The notes below the pieces were generated by a model. It did no database searches. It was not told where the DNA came from and was given only the letters and a program-made list of their open reading frames with translations. A stretch of DNA of 53,339 nt from Pseudomonas agarici. Its GTDB lineage: Bacteria > Pseudomonadota > Gammaproteobacteria > Pseudomonadales > Pseudomonadaceae. The translations under genes and the position numbers were made by a program. The stretch covers positions 1 through 53,339 of the forward strand of contig NZ_FOAR01000033.1 of NCBI RefSeq assembly GCF_900109755.1, written 5' to 3'. This document shows, piece after piece, positions 1-8,779 of this stretch; the stretch's first letter is position 1, and every line of letters begins with the position of its first letter.

Positions 1-178
1 CGACAATCACCCCGGCTTTGCCGCATAACGGGCAAGGGGTGGTTTTATCGCCGAGCCGCAAGACGCCTCGACCACCGCCTTGCGTGGCACTGGGCAGGCT
101 GCTGATACACACCGCGCCAGTGGTGGTCCGATCACCGTCCAGGCCTTGTCCCATGCCGTTGACACTTCCTCGACCCAT
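1..178 (-). CDS. PAAR-domain protein (T6SS spike tip), 5' part only
   Basis: Reading the minus strand from the ATG at 178 gives MGRGSVNGMGQGLDGDRTTT, followed by a stretch containing GAVCISSLPSATQGGRG, LRLGDKTTPCPLCGKAG and VIV at the window edge. This glycine-rich opening and the LGD-TTPCP-CG-G pattern are typical of short PAAR proteins that cap VgrG spikes of type VI secretion systems. Only about 59 codons are inside the window, so any C-terminal effector domain cannot be seen. A GAGGG Shine-Dalgarno sequence lies just upstream. The stop of a 45-codon ORF lies 3 nt before the start, in the same frame. The family call comes from pattern recall. Confidence 0.75.
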   Translation of the reverse strand, partial: MGRGSVNGMGQGLDGDRTTTGAVCISSLPSATQGGGRGVLRLGDKTTPCPLCGKAGVIV

Positions 179-181
179 GAT

Positions 182-319
182 TCAGCCCTCAATCGATGGC
201 AGGCAAGCGAATTCCTCGCAGCCAGCCAGTGGCGGTTCGGTAAAAGCCGACGGATTCAGCGTGCCGAAAACTTCAAGGGAGGTTGGGTGGGTGTAGCGCT
301 GCTGCAAAGGTATATTCAT
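182..319 (-). CDS. 45-aa hypothetical protein directly upstream of the PAAR gene
   Basis: ATG at 319 is preceded by AGGA at 8 nt spacing and the ORF ends with TGA three bases before the PAAR start. The product begins MNIPLQQRYTHPTSLEVFG and ends CLPSIEG; it has no membrane segment, and two cysteines in the C-terminal third. The good ribosome site and near-zero spacing suggest a real, translationally coupled gene. I do not recognise the family. It could be an adaptor or cargo-linked peptide of the T6SS tip, or the remnant of a longer gene. Confidence 0.45.
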   Translation of the reverse strand: MNIPLQQRYTHPTSLEVFGTLNPSAFTEPPLAGCEEFACLPSIEG

Positions 320-555
320 TTTGTTATTCCTAGTCCTTTGGGCTTTTTGGGCGGCTGTTCCTGCGTCACGTTGTTGTGTGCCTGTAATCGGACGAATATC
401 AGGGCAATGACTGCAAGAAGAGCGGCTGGCCGTTCAAAGGCTAGCGTCCGGGTCGCCAAAAGTAAGTAGGACGCGTCTGAAACAGACTTTGGGGTGGTGT
501 GCCCCACAAATGAATGCTTTATGGAGGGCCCATCGGTTGCAGCCAATATAAGCAC
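316..555 (-). CDS. Short putative membrane protein, start uncertain
   Basis: This frame ends in TGA inside an ATGA overlap with the 45-aa ORF, the coupling expected of operon neighbours. Its C-terminal half has one plausible membrane helix (PAALLAVIALIFV) followed by a basic tail (PPKKPKGLGITK). The longest reading starts at a GTG at 555 without a convincing Shine-Dalgarno sequence; a TTG nearer the helix is an alternative. It may be a small membrane protein, or the 3' remnant of a larger gene cut off by rearrangement. The function is unknown. Confidence 0.25.
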   Translation of the reverse strand: MLILAATDGPSIKHSFVGHTTPKSVSDASYLLLATRTLAFERPAALLAVIALIFVRLQAHNNVTQEQPPKKPKGLGITK

Positions 556-1072
556 GTGGAAATGGAGTGCCAGCTCACTCGCGGCTAATGTGGGCGAGGA
601 AACTATCGGTCACAATTGATGAGCAAAAAACGGCGTCGATGACAAGTCCCTATAGCTGCACCCATCCGCGGCTCATAATCATCAGCACGGTGGCTCACAA
701 TCACCGGAGTCCTTGTCGAATTATTGCTGACCATTCCTTCCTCATGATCGGAGTTGTCCGACAGCTAAAAAACTAAAAGTTCGTACAATGCGAAGCCTGA
801 TTCTCATTCGAAAAGTTACGGAGACAGGTGTCTTGATAGCTTTATCTGTAAGGCTATTTGTTTTCGTCTGTATGAATAATGAGAAGTTCCCCTCGAAGCT
901 TTTGGCGTTCGGGTGTTATGTGTTTTTCAGGCTTTATAGTTTTTGAATACATAGGGTTGGACATCATGAGCAGAGTGTTCGTGATTATTAATGGGTGACA
1001 TCAATAAGGAAACGGCGTGTACCGCGTTGGGATAGCGTTTCATCGCCAAATATGACTCTGGAGTTGGATTAC
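556..1072. other. Gene-free stretch upstream of the LPMO gene
   Basis: About 500 bases with lower GC than the flanks and no ORF with credible start and composition. It must hold the promoter for the downstream LPMO gene, but I cannot point to a convincing -35/-10 pair. No hairpin terminator or repeat was seen. Confidence 0.4.
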
Positions 1073-2521
1073 ATGATAAAAAAACTTTCAAGTTCGGTAT
1101 CGATAGGGGGTTCTTCCCTGGCCATGCTAGCGGCGCTGATTGCTTCGCAACAGGTGGCGGCGCATGGTTATCTGAGTGATCCACCTTCACGGGCCTATGC
1201 CTGTCAGCAAGGCCTCAACAAGGAGTGTGGAGGCGCTCAGTACGAACCGCAAAGCGTCGGTGAGACGTTCAAGGGATTCCCGGCGGGGGTGGGTGGAAGC
1301 CCGCTTCAAGGTCCCATCGACGGCAAGATTGCCAGCGGCGGTTCCGCCAACTTCGCCGCGCTGGACACCCAGAGCGCGACGCGTTGGCATCTGACCGAAA
1401 TCAAGGACCGTGATATCGAGTTCACCTGGCAGTACACGGCGGCGCACCCGGCGACCAAACATGAGTATTTCATGACCCGCGCCGGATGGAACCCCAATCA
1501 ACCCTTGAGCCGTGCCTCGTTTGACGCGACGCCCTTCTGCGTGGTCGATGGTCAGAATGCGCTGCCGGTTTCCGGCACCCGGCATGCCTGTGTTATTCCT
1601 CCGGACAAGACCGGCCATCACATCATCCTGGGGGCGTGGACGGTAGGTGATACCGATGCGGCCTTCTATAACGTGGCCGATGTGAACATCCTGGCCGAGG
1701 CGGTCGCGCCGGACGGCTGGAGCACCGTCGGTCACATCACGCCGGCGCCGGCTGCGTTGTGGGTGGGAGATGCGGTCAAGGCCCGGGCGTTTGGCGCCGA
1801 TGGCGAGATCAATGAACGGCGTGTCGAGATCGCCATCGATACCGCTGAAGAAGGCCGGCCTGAGAACTGGTCGTTCAAGTTGGCCGAGCAGATCAATCGC
1901 ACCCAGGAACTGGTCCGTGCGGGTGTGCGTGACGAAGACGGCAATATTCATCCGATCAAGGGTGCGAACAAAGTCTTCGCCAAGGCCGAAAGCGGCGTCA
2001 AGCGCTACGAGTTGCAGATGGAGCTGAAGGAAGATACCGAGGCCGATCTGCGCATCTCGGCGGTGAGCAACGACTACTCGCTGGACAAGGGGCGAGTGAC
2101 CTTACCCGTGCCGATCTTTGGCAACCGCGCGATGAACGTCGAAGTCACGGTCTTCGATGCCAGCAACAAATCGGTGGGTTCCACCACACTGCAGGTGCAA
2201 GCCGGTGCGGCCTGGTTGAACGTGGATGTGCGTAGCATGCCGGGCACTCATCAGCTCAAGCTGGTCGGTACGACCGTCGATGGTCGCACTACGCGCCAGG
2301 ACTTGGTGTCCATCGAACTGGGCGGCGAAGGGAGCGACCAGCAATACGATGCGGTCTATCCGCAAGGTATTGCCGACTACAAGCCTGGCACGACGGTACT
2401 TCAGGGCGACACGGTCTATGAGTGCAAACCTTTTCCCGCAGGAGATTGGTGCAAGATCAATAGTCACCACTATGTACCTGGGCATGGTTCCAATTGGCAA
2501 GATGCCTGGATAGTCAGATAA
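1073..2521 (+). CDS. cbpD: Chitin-binding lytic polysaccharide monooxygenase (CbpD/GbpA type)
   Basis: A secreted copper enzyme that oxidatively cleaves crystalline chitin. The ATG at 1073 is chosen because it follows GGAG by about 10 nt and gives a standard signal peptide; an upstream in-frame extension to 995 lacks one. Residues 1-30 are the signal peptide, and cleavage leaves HGYLSDPPSRAYAC, whose His31 is the first copper-brace ligand. His125 in AAHPATKHEYF fits the second, and Phe198 the axial position. After the AA10 domain come GbpA-type middle domains (about 210-410) and a C-terminal CBM73-like module (about 430-482, with YKPGT, YECKP, and W-DAWIV). At 482 aa it matches the multi-domain CbpD/GbpA type. 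In P. aeruginosa CbpD leaves the cell by the type II system, and here a complete gsp operon follows on the same strand. Confidence 0.93.
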   Translation: MIKKLSSSVSIGGSSLAMLAALIASQQVAAHGYLSDPPSRAYACQQGLNKECGGAQYEPQSVGETFKGFPAGVGGSPLQGPIDGKIASGGSANFAALDTQSATRWHLTEIKDRDIEFTWQYTAAHPATKHEYFMTRAGWNPNQPLSRASFDATPFCVVDGQNALPVSGTRHACVIPPDKTGHHIILGAWTVGDTDAAFYNVADVNILAEAVAPDGWSTVGHITPAPAALWVGDAVKARAFGADGEINERRVEIAIDTAEEGRPENWSFKLAEQINRTQELVRAGVRDEDGNIHPIKGANKVFAKAESGVKRYELQMELKEDTEADLRISAVSNDYSLDKGRVTLPVPIFGNRAMNVEVTVFDASNKSVGSTTLQVQAGAAWLNVDVRSMPGTHQLKLVGTTVDGRTTRQDLVSIELGGEGSDQQYDAVYPQGIADYKPGTTVLQGDTVYECKPFPAGDWCKINSHHYVPGHGSNWQDAWIVR

Positions 2522-2535
2522 CGCGAGTATCAAGC

Positions 2536-2590
2536 ACCTGAGGCAGCTTGTGGGTAAGTTGCTTCAGGTTCGTGTGTCGGCTTTTTATTG
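2536..2590 (+). terminator. Possible transcription terminator after the LPMO gene
   Basis: The arms 2537-2549 and 2556-2568 pair over 13 positions with two G-U wobbles, plus an outer A-T pair, around a 6-nt loop. A short T-run (2582-2586) lies about a dozen bases beyond. The distance from stem to T-run is longer than usual, so the call is tentative. Confidence 0.45.
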
Positions 2591-2748
2591 TGTTATCGAT
2601 AATTTTTGAGCGTTTTTTAGTAGTGATATTTGTGAATGTTTATTTTTGGTTTGAAATGGATGATTTCTATAAATAATAAATTTATATCTTCGGATAAAAC
2701 GGCAGTACTTATACAGATGAATAAATCGACGCCCTGGCGCATAGGCCG
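2590..2748 (+). promoter_or_regulatory. AT-rich leader of the gsp operon
   Basis: A markedly AT-rich stretch between the LPMO gene and gspC, with several T and A tracts around 2600-2700, in contrast to the GC-rich flanks. This is the likely promoter region of the eleven-gene type II operon. No specific sigma-factor match is claimed. Confidence 0.4.
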
Positions 2749-3276
2749 ATGAATACCCGGATGATGCGGTATGCCGCGGTTCTGCCGCGAGTGCTGCTGT
2801 GCTTGGCGCCCCTGGTATATGGCGCTTGGTTGGCGTGGCATGAGTGGGTATTTCGTCAGGCAATGCCAGCGGCTCCGGTCTTCAACTTCATCGCTGCGGC
2901 ACCGGCACAAAGGCCCGAGCCACTCGACCCGGTGGCGGTTGCAACGGTGTTCGGCCTGTCGACCTCCGATGCGCTGGCCCGTAGTGCCGAGCCGCTACAA
3001 CTGCGCGCCAGTTTTGTCGCCAGCTCAGGCGCGTCACGGGCGTTGCTGGCCGGGGCACAGGGGCAGCGAATCTATCAAGTTGGCGACCGCCTGCCCGGCG
3101 GCAGTGTCCTGCGTCGGATCGAGGTTGGGCGCGTGGTGCTCTGGCGTAATGGGCGCGAGGAGTGGTTGGCCCTGGAGCAACCCGTCAAGCGGCTGTTGCT
3201 GGCGGCCGGCCCGAGTACCGGTGCCGAGTCTTCTATTTATCTGCGGCCAACGTCCGCCAAGCCTCAGAGTGAGTGA
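2749..3276 (+). CDS. gspC: T2SS inner-membrane protein GspC
   Basis: The first gene of the type II secretion operon. GspC is a bitopic inner-membrane protein linking the platform to the secretin. The protein has one N-terminal membrane segment (about residues 12-27, VLPRVLLCLAPLVYGAWL), a proline-rich linker, and a homology region (about 60-155) with the LRASFVAS and IYQVGDRLPGGSVLRRI pattern of the GspC HR domain. At 175 aa it ends without a PDZ or coiled-coil C-terminus, so it is shorter than classical GspC proteins such as XcpP. No strong ribosome site precedes the ATG. The stop codon abuts the gspD start. Confidence 0.88.
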   Translation: MNTRMMRYAAVLPRVLLCLAPLVYGAWLAWHEWVFRQAMPAAPVFNFIAAAPAQRPEPLDPVAVATVFGLSTSDALARSAEPLQLRASFVASSGASRALLAGAQGQRIYQVGDRLPGGSVLRRIEVGRVVLWRNGREEWLALEQPVKRLLLAAGPSTGAESSIYLRPTSAKPQSE

Positions 3277-5187
3277 ATGAACCCGTCCGCCAGAACCGCC
3301 ATGGGGTGCCTGATCGTCCCCGGCCTGCTGTTGTCGATGCTGCTTGGGGGCACTATGGTTGAGGCCGAGGAGCCCCGATGGCAACTGGCAATGAACGATG
3401 CCGAGTTGCGCGATGTGGTTCGGGAAATGTCTTCGATTCTCGCCACCACGGTGGTCCTCGACCCGCGGGTGCAGGGTCGTATCACCGTGCTCTCGGAACA
3501 GGCGCTGGATCGTGAGGGTGTGCGTCGGCTGTTCTATTCCGTGCTCGATGCCCACAACTTCACGGTCATCGATGAGGGTGATCGTATCCTGGTCGCGCCG
3601 GTGGCGGATGCCCGTACCCGTGCCAGTAGCACCGATAGCCGTGTGGCCGAGACCGGGCAGTTCGTCACCGAAGTGGTGACACTGAACAACAGTGTGGCCA
3701 CCGAAATCGCCGGGCTGATGCGTCCGCTGGTGTCGGTCAATGGTTATGTCGGTCCTTCGGCATCGGCCAATGCCCTGGTCATCACCGATGGTGCCGGCAA
3801 CGTCCGGCGTATCGCGAGGATCGTCCGGCAATTGGATGCCGGCCACAAAAATGCCCATGCCGTCGTGCCACTCAAGCATGGCCTGGCCACTGACCTGGCT
3901 CGCGTGATGGAACAATCCCTGGGTAAGCAGGGGGCTGAGTCAGGCAGCCAGGTGATTGCCGATACGCGCAACAATCGCCTGCTGCTCATCGGCCCCGAGG
4001 TGGTGCGCAAACGCCTCGGCGAGCTGGCGCGTTCACTCGATACCCCCGCGCCGGCCCTCTCGGACAACGCCCGGGTGATCCGCCTGCGCCATAGCGATGC
4101 CACGCAGTTGGCCGAGGTGCTGGATGCCATGGGGCCGGGGCTCGGCCAGGATGCCGGCGGTGCGGCTGGCCGGGACAGCTCGTCCAGCAAGGCGTTGGTC
4201 AAGGCCGACGAGAGCCAGAACGCGCTGATCGTGATTGCCGAGCCAGCCCAGGTGCGCACCCTGGAGAGCATCGTGCGCCAACTCGACCAGCCGCGTTCGC
4301 AGGTGCTGATTCATGCGGCGATCGTGGAGATTACCGGGGATATCAAAGAGGCTCTCGGCGTGCAGTGGGGCGGCAAATCCGGCAGTGTTCAGGGCAGTAT
4401 CGCCTTTCCCGGCACGGACATTACCCTGCCGGGTTTCGAGGCCGGTACGCTGCCGCGCGAAGGCGGCACTGTATTGCGTTTCGGTTCCGATCGTTTCGGC
4501 ATGCTGGTGTCCGCCCTGGCTAGCAACACCCGCAACAATGTGCTGTCCACCCCCAGCCTGCTGACCCTGGACAACCAGGAGGCGGAGATTCTGGTTGGCC
4601 AGAACGTGCCGTTCAAGAGCGGCTCCTACCAACCTACCGACGACGGCAACGGTAAGCCCTATACCACGGTTACGCGCCATGATATCGGCATCAAACTGAA
4701 GATCCGCCCGCATATCAATGAAGGATCGACCCTGCGCTTGCGGGTCGAGCAGGAAAACTCCGAACTGACCAAGAGTGCCGAGATTACCGACGACCTGATC
4801 ACCAACAAACGCTCCCTCAAGAGCACCATCCTGGTCGACGACGGCGAAATCATCGTGATCGGTGGCCTGATCAAGGACAGTATTCGCATCCAGGAAAGTG
4901 GCGTGCCGTGGCTGCGCAATATCCCGTACCTGGGCGCGCTGTTTCGCTGGAACAGTGAAACACACGAAAAAACCAATCTCATGGTGTTCCTCCGACCGAG
5001 CATCGTGCGTGGCAAGGAAGACCTGGTCGAAGTCAGCGCGCAGCGCTACAACCGATTGAGGGAACTCAGCCGGCCTTCGGCCCGCCAGGGTAATTCGCTG
5101 CTGCTGCCCAGCGATCCGGGGCAACTGTTCGACGGTCGTGAAGACGAGGCGATCGATCTGCGTCGGAACCAGGCGACAACACCATGA
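3277..5187 (+). CDS. gspD: T2SS outer-membrane secretin GspD
   Basis: This protein forms the multimeric outer-membrane channel of the type II machine. An N-terminal signal peptide (about 1-30, no lipobox cysteine, so not a self-piloting lipoprotein of the HxcQ kind) is followed by the N0 domain (about 35-100), N1-N3 ring domains (to about 370) and the C-terminal secretin barrel with VLSTPSLLTLDNQEAEILVG and the late motif VPWLRNIPYLGALF. At 636 aa it has the usual length. The start directly follows the gspC stop and the end overlaps gspE by 4 nt. No separate pilotin gene is visible here. Confidence 0.95.
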   Translation: MNPSARTAMGCLIVPGLLLSMLLGGTMVEAEEPRWQLAMNDAELRDVVREMSSILATTVVLDPRVQGRITVLSEQALDREGVRRLFYSVLDAHNFTVIDEGDRILVAPVADARTRASSTDSRVAETGQFVTEVVTLNNSVATEIAGLMRPLVSVNGYVGPSASANALVITDGAGNVRRIARIVRQLDAGHKNAHAVVPLKHGLATDLARVMEQSLGKQGAESGSQVIADTRNNRLLLIGPEVVRKRLGELARSLDTPAPALSDNARVIRLRHSDATQLAEVLDAMGPGLGQDAGGAAGRDSSSSKALVKADESQNALIVIAEPAQVRTLESIVRQLDQPRSQVLIHAAIVEITGDIKEALGVQWGGKSGSVQGSIAFPGTDITLPGFEAGTLPREGGTVLRFGSDRFGMLVSALASNTRNNVLSTPSLLTLDNQEAEILVGQNVPFKSGSYQPTDDGNGKPYTTVTRHDIGIKLKIRPHINEGSTLRLRVEQENSELTKSAEITDDLITNKRSLKSTILVDDGEIIVIGGLIKDSIRIQESGVPWLRNIPYLGALFRWNSETHEKTNLMVFLRPSIVRGKEDLVEVSAQRYNRLRELSRPSARQGNSLLLPSDPGQLFDGREDEAIDLRRNQATTP

Positions 5188-6647
5188 GAACACAATTGCC
5201 GTTCGGCTTTGCCCGGCGTTTTGGCGTGCTGCTGGAAGCCCAGGGCGAGACAGCGTTGCTGTCGATACGCGACGATACGCCGCTGACGGCCTTGTCCGAG
5301 GCGCGGCGGGTGCTCGGCCGGGACTGGCCCGTGCAGGTACTCGACGAGCCGATGTTCGCGGCGCGTCTGGCTGCCTGCTACAGCGATGGTCAGAGCGCCG
5401 CCGAGCAAGTCGCCCAGGGCCTGGACGACGAACTGGACCTGATCAGCCTGGCCGATCGAGTGCCGCAGACCGCCGATCTGCTGGAACAGGAGGGCGATGC
5501 GCCGATCATTCGCCTGATCAATGCCCTGCTCAGTGAAGCCGTGCGCGAAAAGGCCTCGGACGTGCACCTGGAGACCTTCGAGCACAGTGTCTCGGTGCGC
5601 CTGCGGGTGGACGGCCAATTGCGCGAAGTGTTGAGGCCCCGGCGTGAACTGGCCACCCTGTTGGTGTCGCGGATCAAGGTCATGGCGCGACTGGATATCG
5701 CCGAGAAACGAGTGCCCCAGGATGGTCGGATGGCCTTGCGACTGGCCGGGCATGAGGTCGATGTGCGGGTCTCCACCCTGCCCACGGCCCATGGCGAGCG
5801 CGTGGTGTTGCGCCTGCTCGACAAGCAGTCCGGGCGCCTGCAGCTCGAGCGCCTGGGTATGCCGGCGCAGACCCTGGAGCGTTTCCGGCAAATTCTCGGC
5901 AAGCCCCATGGCATTTTCCTGGTCACCGGCCCCACCGGCTCCGGCAAGACCACCAGCCTCTACGCGGCGCTGAGCCATCTCAACGACCAGACGCGCAATA
6001 TCCTCACGGTCGAAGACCCCATCGAGTACCACTTGCCGGGCATTGGCCAGACGCCGGTCAATCCCAAGGTCGAGATGACCTTTGCCCGTGGGCTGCGGGC
6101 AATCCTGCGCCAGGACCCAGACGTGGTGATGGTCGGCGAGATACGCGATCAGGAAACCGCCGCCATCGCCGTGCAGGCGTCCCTGACCGGGCACCTGGTG
6201 CTTTCGACCTTGCACACCAACAGCGCGGCGGGAGCGGTGACGCGTCTGCTGGACATGGGCGTCGATGCGTACCTGCTGGCGTCATCGCTGGTCGGCGTAT
6301 TGGCCCAGCGCCTGGTGCGCACCCTGTGCCCCGCGTGTAAGACACCCTGTGCCGTGGACCTGGCGGCCCGCCAGCGCCTGGGTCTGGCCCCGCAGGCCAC
6401 GGCGAGGCTGTTCAAGGCCGTGGGCTGCGAGCTCTGTCAGCAAGGTTATCGCGGGCGGACCGGGATCCATGAGCTGATCAGCATGACCCCGACCCTATCC
6501 GAGTTGATCCACCGTGGCGTCGGCGAACCGGAACTGGCCCGCCAGGCCCGGAGTGTGGCGCCCAGCCTGTTCCAGGACGGGCAACGGCTGGTCCTGGAAG
6601 GTCGCACCAGCCTTGATGAGCTGCTGCGCGTGACGCAAGAGGATTGA
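5184..6647 (+). CDS. gspE: T2SS assembly ATPase GspE
   Basis: Cytoplasmic secretion ATPase that powers pseudopilus assembly through GspL and GspF. The Walker A motif GPTGSGKT is at residues 249-256. The Asp box, the Walker B region (DPDVVMVGEIRDQETA) and the His box (STLHTNSA) follow. A four-cysteine zinc site (LCPAC...GCELC) sits in the C-terminal region, as in GspE proteins. Length is 487 aa. The ATGA overlap with gspD indicates translational coupling. Confidence 0.96.
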   Translation: MRTQLPFGFARRFGVLLEAQGETALLSIRDDTPLTALSEARRVLGRDWPVQVLDEPMFAARLAACYSDGQSAAEQVAQGLDDELDLISLADRVPQTADLLEQEGDAPIIRLINALLSEAVREKASDVHLETFEHSVSVRLRVDGQLREVLRPRRELATLLVSRIKVMARLDIAEKRVPQDGRMALRLAGHEVDVRVSTLPTAHGERVVLRLLDKQSGRLQLERLGMPAQTLERFRQILGKPHGIFLVTGPTGSGKTTSLYAALSHLNDQTRNILTVEDPIEYHLPGIGQTPVNPKVEMTFARGLRAILRQDPDVVMVGEIRDQETAAIAVQASLTGHLVLSTLHTNSAAGAVTRLLDMGVDAYLLASSLVGVLAQRLVRTLCPACKTPCAVDLAARQRLGLAPQATARLFKAVGCELCQQGYRGRTGIHELISMTPTLSELIHRGVGEPELARQARSVAPSLFQDGQRLVLEGRTSLDELLRVTQED

Positions 6648-6649
6648 GA

Positions 6650-7861
6650 ATGCCGACCTTCGATTATCACGCCCAGGACGTTCACGGTCGCCGCTGCCGT
6701 GGCCAACAGCAAGCCGAGAGTGCCCGGCACGCCCGGCAGTTACTGCGCGAGCGTGGCCTGTTGCCAAGCGAACTCAAGGCGGCCCGCGAGCCCGGTACCG
6801 CGCTCGGCGGCCATGGTGGCGGGACACGCCTGGGGGCGGCTGAGTTGGCGTTGTTGACGCTGCAATTGTCGACCCTGATCCAGGCCGGGCTACCACTGGA
6901 AGAAGCCTTGCGGGCAGTTGCCGCGCAGAGCGAGAAGCGCCGGGTCAGCAGCCTGCTGGCGGCAGTTCGGGGCCGGGTCATGGAGGGCTATGAACTGTCC
7001 TCGGCCCTGGCCGGTTTCCCCCGGGCCTTCCCTGAGTTGTTCCGCGCCACGATTGCCGCCGGCGAGCGCTCGGGGCACTTGGGGCAGGTGCTGGAGCAAT
7101 TGGCGCACTACACCGAAGCTCGCCAGCAATCACGACAGAAGATCCAGTTGGCGCTGGTCTATCCGCTGATCCTCCTGTTGGCGTCCCTGGGCATCGTTGG
7201 CTTTCTGTTGGGCTATGTGGTGCCGGATGTGGTGAAGATCTTTATCGACGGTGGTCGTGAGTTGCCCTGGTTGACCCGTGGGCTGATCGGCCTGAGCGAC
7301 GGCCTGCGTGAATACGCGCTGCTGATCCTGTTGGGCCTGATGGGTCTTGGCCTGCTGCTGCGCGGCGCGTTGAGTCGTCAGCCCGTGCGCCTGCGCTGGC
7401 ATGCCTGGCTGTTGCGCCTGCCCCTGGCGGGTGGGGTTTTTCGTGCGGTGGAGGCGGCACGCTTTGCCAGCACCCTGGCGATTCTCTGCAAAAGTGCGGT
7501 GCCGCTGGTGGATGCCCTGGAAATCTCCGCCACGGTGATCGGCAACTTGACGATTCGTGCGCGCATGCTCGAGGTTGCCCGGTCGGTACGCGAGGGCGGC
7601 ACTCTGACCCGGGGCCTGGAGCAGAGCGGCGATATTCCGCCGTTGATGCTGCACATGATCGCCAGCGGCGAGCGTGCAGGCGAACTCGACGGCATGCTGG
7701 CGCGTGCCGCCGAACAACAGGAGAAAACCCTCGCGGCCCGTATTGCGCTGGTCGTGAGTCTGTTCGAACCGGCGATGCTGGTGGTGATGGGCGGCGTTGT
7801 GCTGCTGATCGTCATGGCCATTCTGCTGCCGATTCTCAGCCTCAACCAAATGGTGAATTGA
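6650..7861 (+). CDS. gspF: T2SS platform protein GspF
   Basis: Polytopic inner-membrane platform protein. I start at the ATG at 6650 because AGAGGA precedes it by 6 nt; a TTG two codons upstream (6644) is the alternative. Opening MPTFDYHAQD is the usual GspF/PilC start. Two T2SSF repeats (about 70-195 and 270-395) are separated by membrane helices, with a third helix near the C-terminus (MLVVMGGVVLLIVMAILLPI). About 403 aa. It follows gspE by 2 nt. Confidence 0.95.
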   Translation: MPTFDYHAQDVHGRRCRGQQQAESARHARQLLRERGLLPSELKAAREPGTALGGHGGGTRLGAAELALLTLQLSTLIQAGLPLEEALRAVAAQSEKRRVSSLLAAVRGRVMEGYELSSALAGFPRAFPELFRATIAAGERSGHLGQVLEQLAHYTEARQQSRQKIQLALVYPLILLLASLGIVGFLLGYVVPDVVKIFIDGGRELPWLTRGLIGLSDGLREYALLILLGLMGLGLLLRGALSRQPVRLRWHAWLLRLPLAGGVFRAVEAARFASTLAILCKSAVPLVDALEISATVIGNLTIRARMLEVARSVREGGTLTRGLEQSGDIPPLMLHMIASGERAGELDGMLARAAEQQEKTLAARIALVVSLFEPAMLVVMGGVVLLIVMAILLPILSLNQMVN

Positions 7862-7864
7862 CCC

Positions 7865-8305
7865 ATGAAAGCTTTTGGAACCTCTGTGCAACGCGGCTTC
7901 ACCCTGATTGAAATCATGGTGGTGGTGGTGATCATCGGTGTGCTCGGGGCACTGGTGGTCCCGCAGTTTATGGGTCGTACCGACCAGGCCAAGGTCACGG
8001 CTGCCCAGACCGATATCCAGTCCATCGGCACCGCGCTGGAAATGTACCGTCTCGACAATTTCAACTATCCCTCGACGCAGCAGGGGCTGGAGGCCCTGGT
8101 ACGCAAACCGTTGGGCACGCCGGAACCGAAGAACTGGAATCCCCACGGCTACCTGAAGCGTCTGCCGGTCGACCCCTGGGGCACGCCCTACCAATACCTG
8201 AGCCCAGGCACCCGCTCCAAGTCCTACGACCTCTATTCCTTCGGTGCCGACGGCGTGTCCGGCGGCGAGGAACAGGCTGGCGATATCGGCAACTGGGGAA
8301 GCTGA
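7865..8305 (+). CDS. gspG: T2SS major pseudopilin GspG
   Basis: Main subunit of the T2SS pseudopilus. A short leader (11 residues) ends in RG and is followed by FTLIEIMVVVVIIGVLGALV, the prepilin-peptidase site and hydrophobic helix with Glu at +5. The C-terminal part (WGTPYQYLSPG and SFGADGVSGG) is the conserved GspG calcium-binding region. At 146 aa it has the standard size. No prepilin peptidase gene lies in the operon, so processing must depend on a PilD/GspO encoded elsewhere. Confidence 0.97.
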   Translation: MKAFGTSVQRGFTLIEIMVVVVIIGVLGALVVPQFMGRTDQAKVTAAQTDIQSIGTALEMYRLDNFNYPSTQQGLEALVRKPLGTPEPKNWNPHGYLKRLPVDPWGTPYQYLSPGTRSKSYDLYSFGADGVSGGEEQAGDIGNWGS

Positions 8306-8308
8306 CCG

Positions 8309-8779
8309 ATGCACGGGCGTTCGCGTGGCTTCACTTTGCTGGAGTTGTTGGTGGTCGTGGTGATCATGGGCGTGGTGGTCGGTCTGATCGGCTTCTCCAT
8401 GAAACCCAGCCCGGCCCGCCAGGCCCGCGATGAAGCCGGCGCTCTGGTGCAACTGCTGCAACAGTTGCGTGAGCTGGCCGTGCTCGATGGCCAGGAGTTC
8501 GGCTTGCGTGTCGATGCGGGTGGCTATCAAGTGGTGGTCTTTGAACATCCTGACTGGCGTTCGGCGGGCGCGCCTTATCGGTTGCCCGATGGGCTTTACT
8601 TCCGCCTGGAACTCGAAGGGCGACCGCTGAAACTTGGCAGCCGCCTGAACCAGCCACAGCTGCTGGTGCTCAGCAGTGATGAAATGAGCGCCTTCACCTT
8701 GCATTATGAAACGGCCCAACGGCGTTGGCTGAGTGTCTCGGGGGACGGTCTTGGCGATCCGGCCATCGATGAGAGCTGA
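8309..8779 (+). CDS. gspH: T2SS minor pseudopilin GspH
   Basis: A minor pseudopilin with a 7-residue leader ending in RG and then FTLLELLVVVVIMGVVVGL, including Glu at +5. The rest is a globular domain of GspH/FimT type. 156 aa. It starts 3 nt after gspG and overlaps the chosen gspI start by 11 nt, in the canonical G-H-I-J-K order. Confidence 0.9.
   Translation: MHGRSRGFTLLELLVVVVIMGVVVGLIGFSMKPSPARQARDEAGALVQLLQQLRELAVLDGQEFGLRVDAGGYQVVVFEHPDWRSAGAPYRLPDGLYFRLELEGRPLKLGSRLNQPQLLVLSSDEMSAFTLHYETAQRRWLSVSGDGLGDPAIDES

Noticed and set aside
2717..2752. An 11-codon ORF whose stop overlaps the gspC start (ATGA)
   Set aside because: No ribosome site precedes its ATG and the stretch is very AT-rich, so a chance ORF is likelier than a leader peptide.
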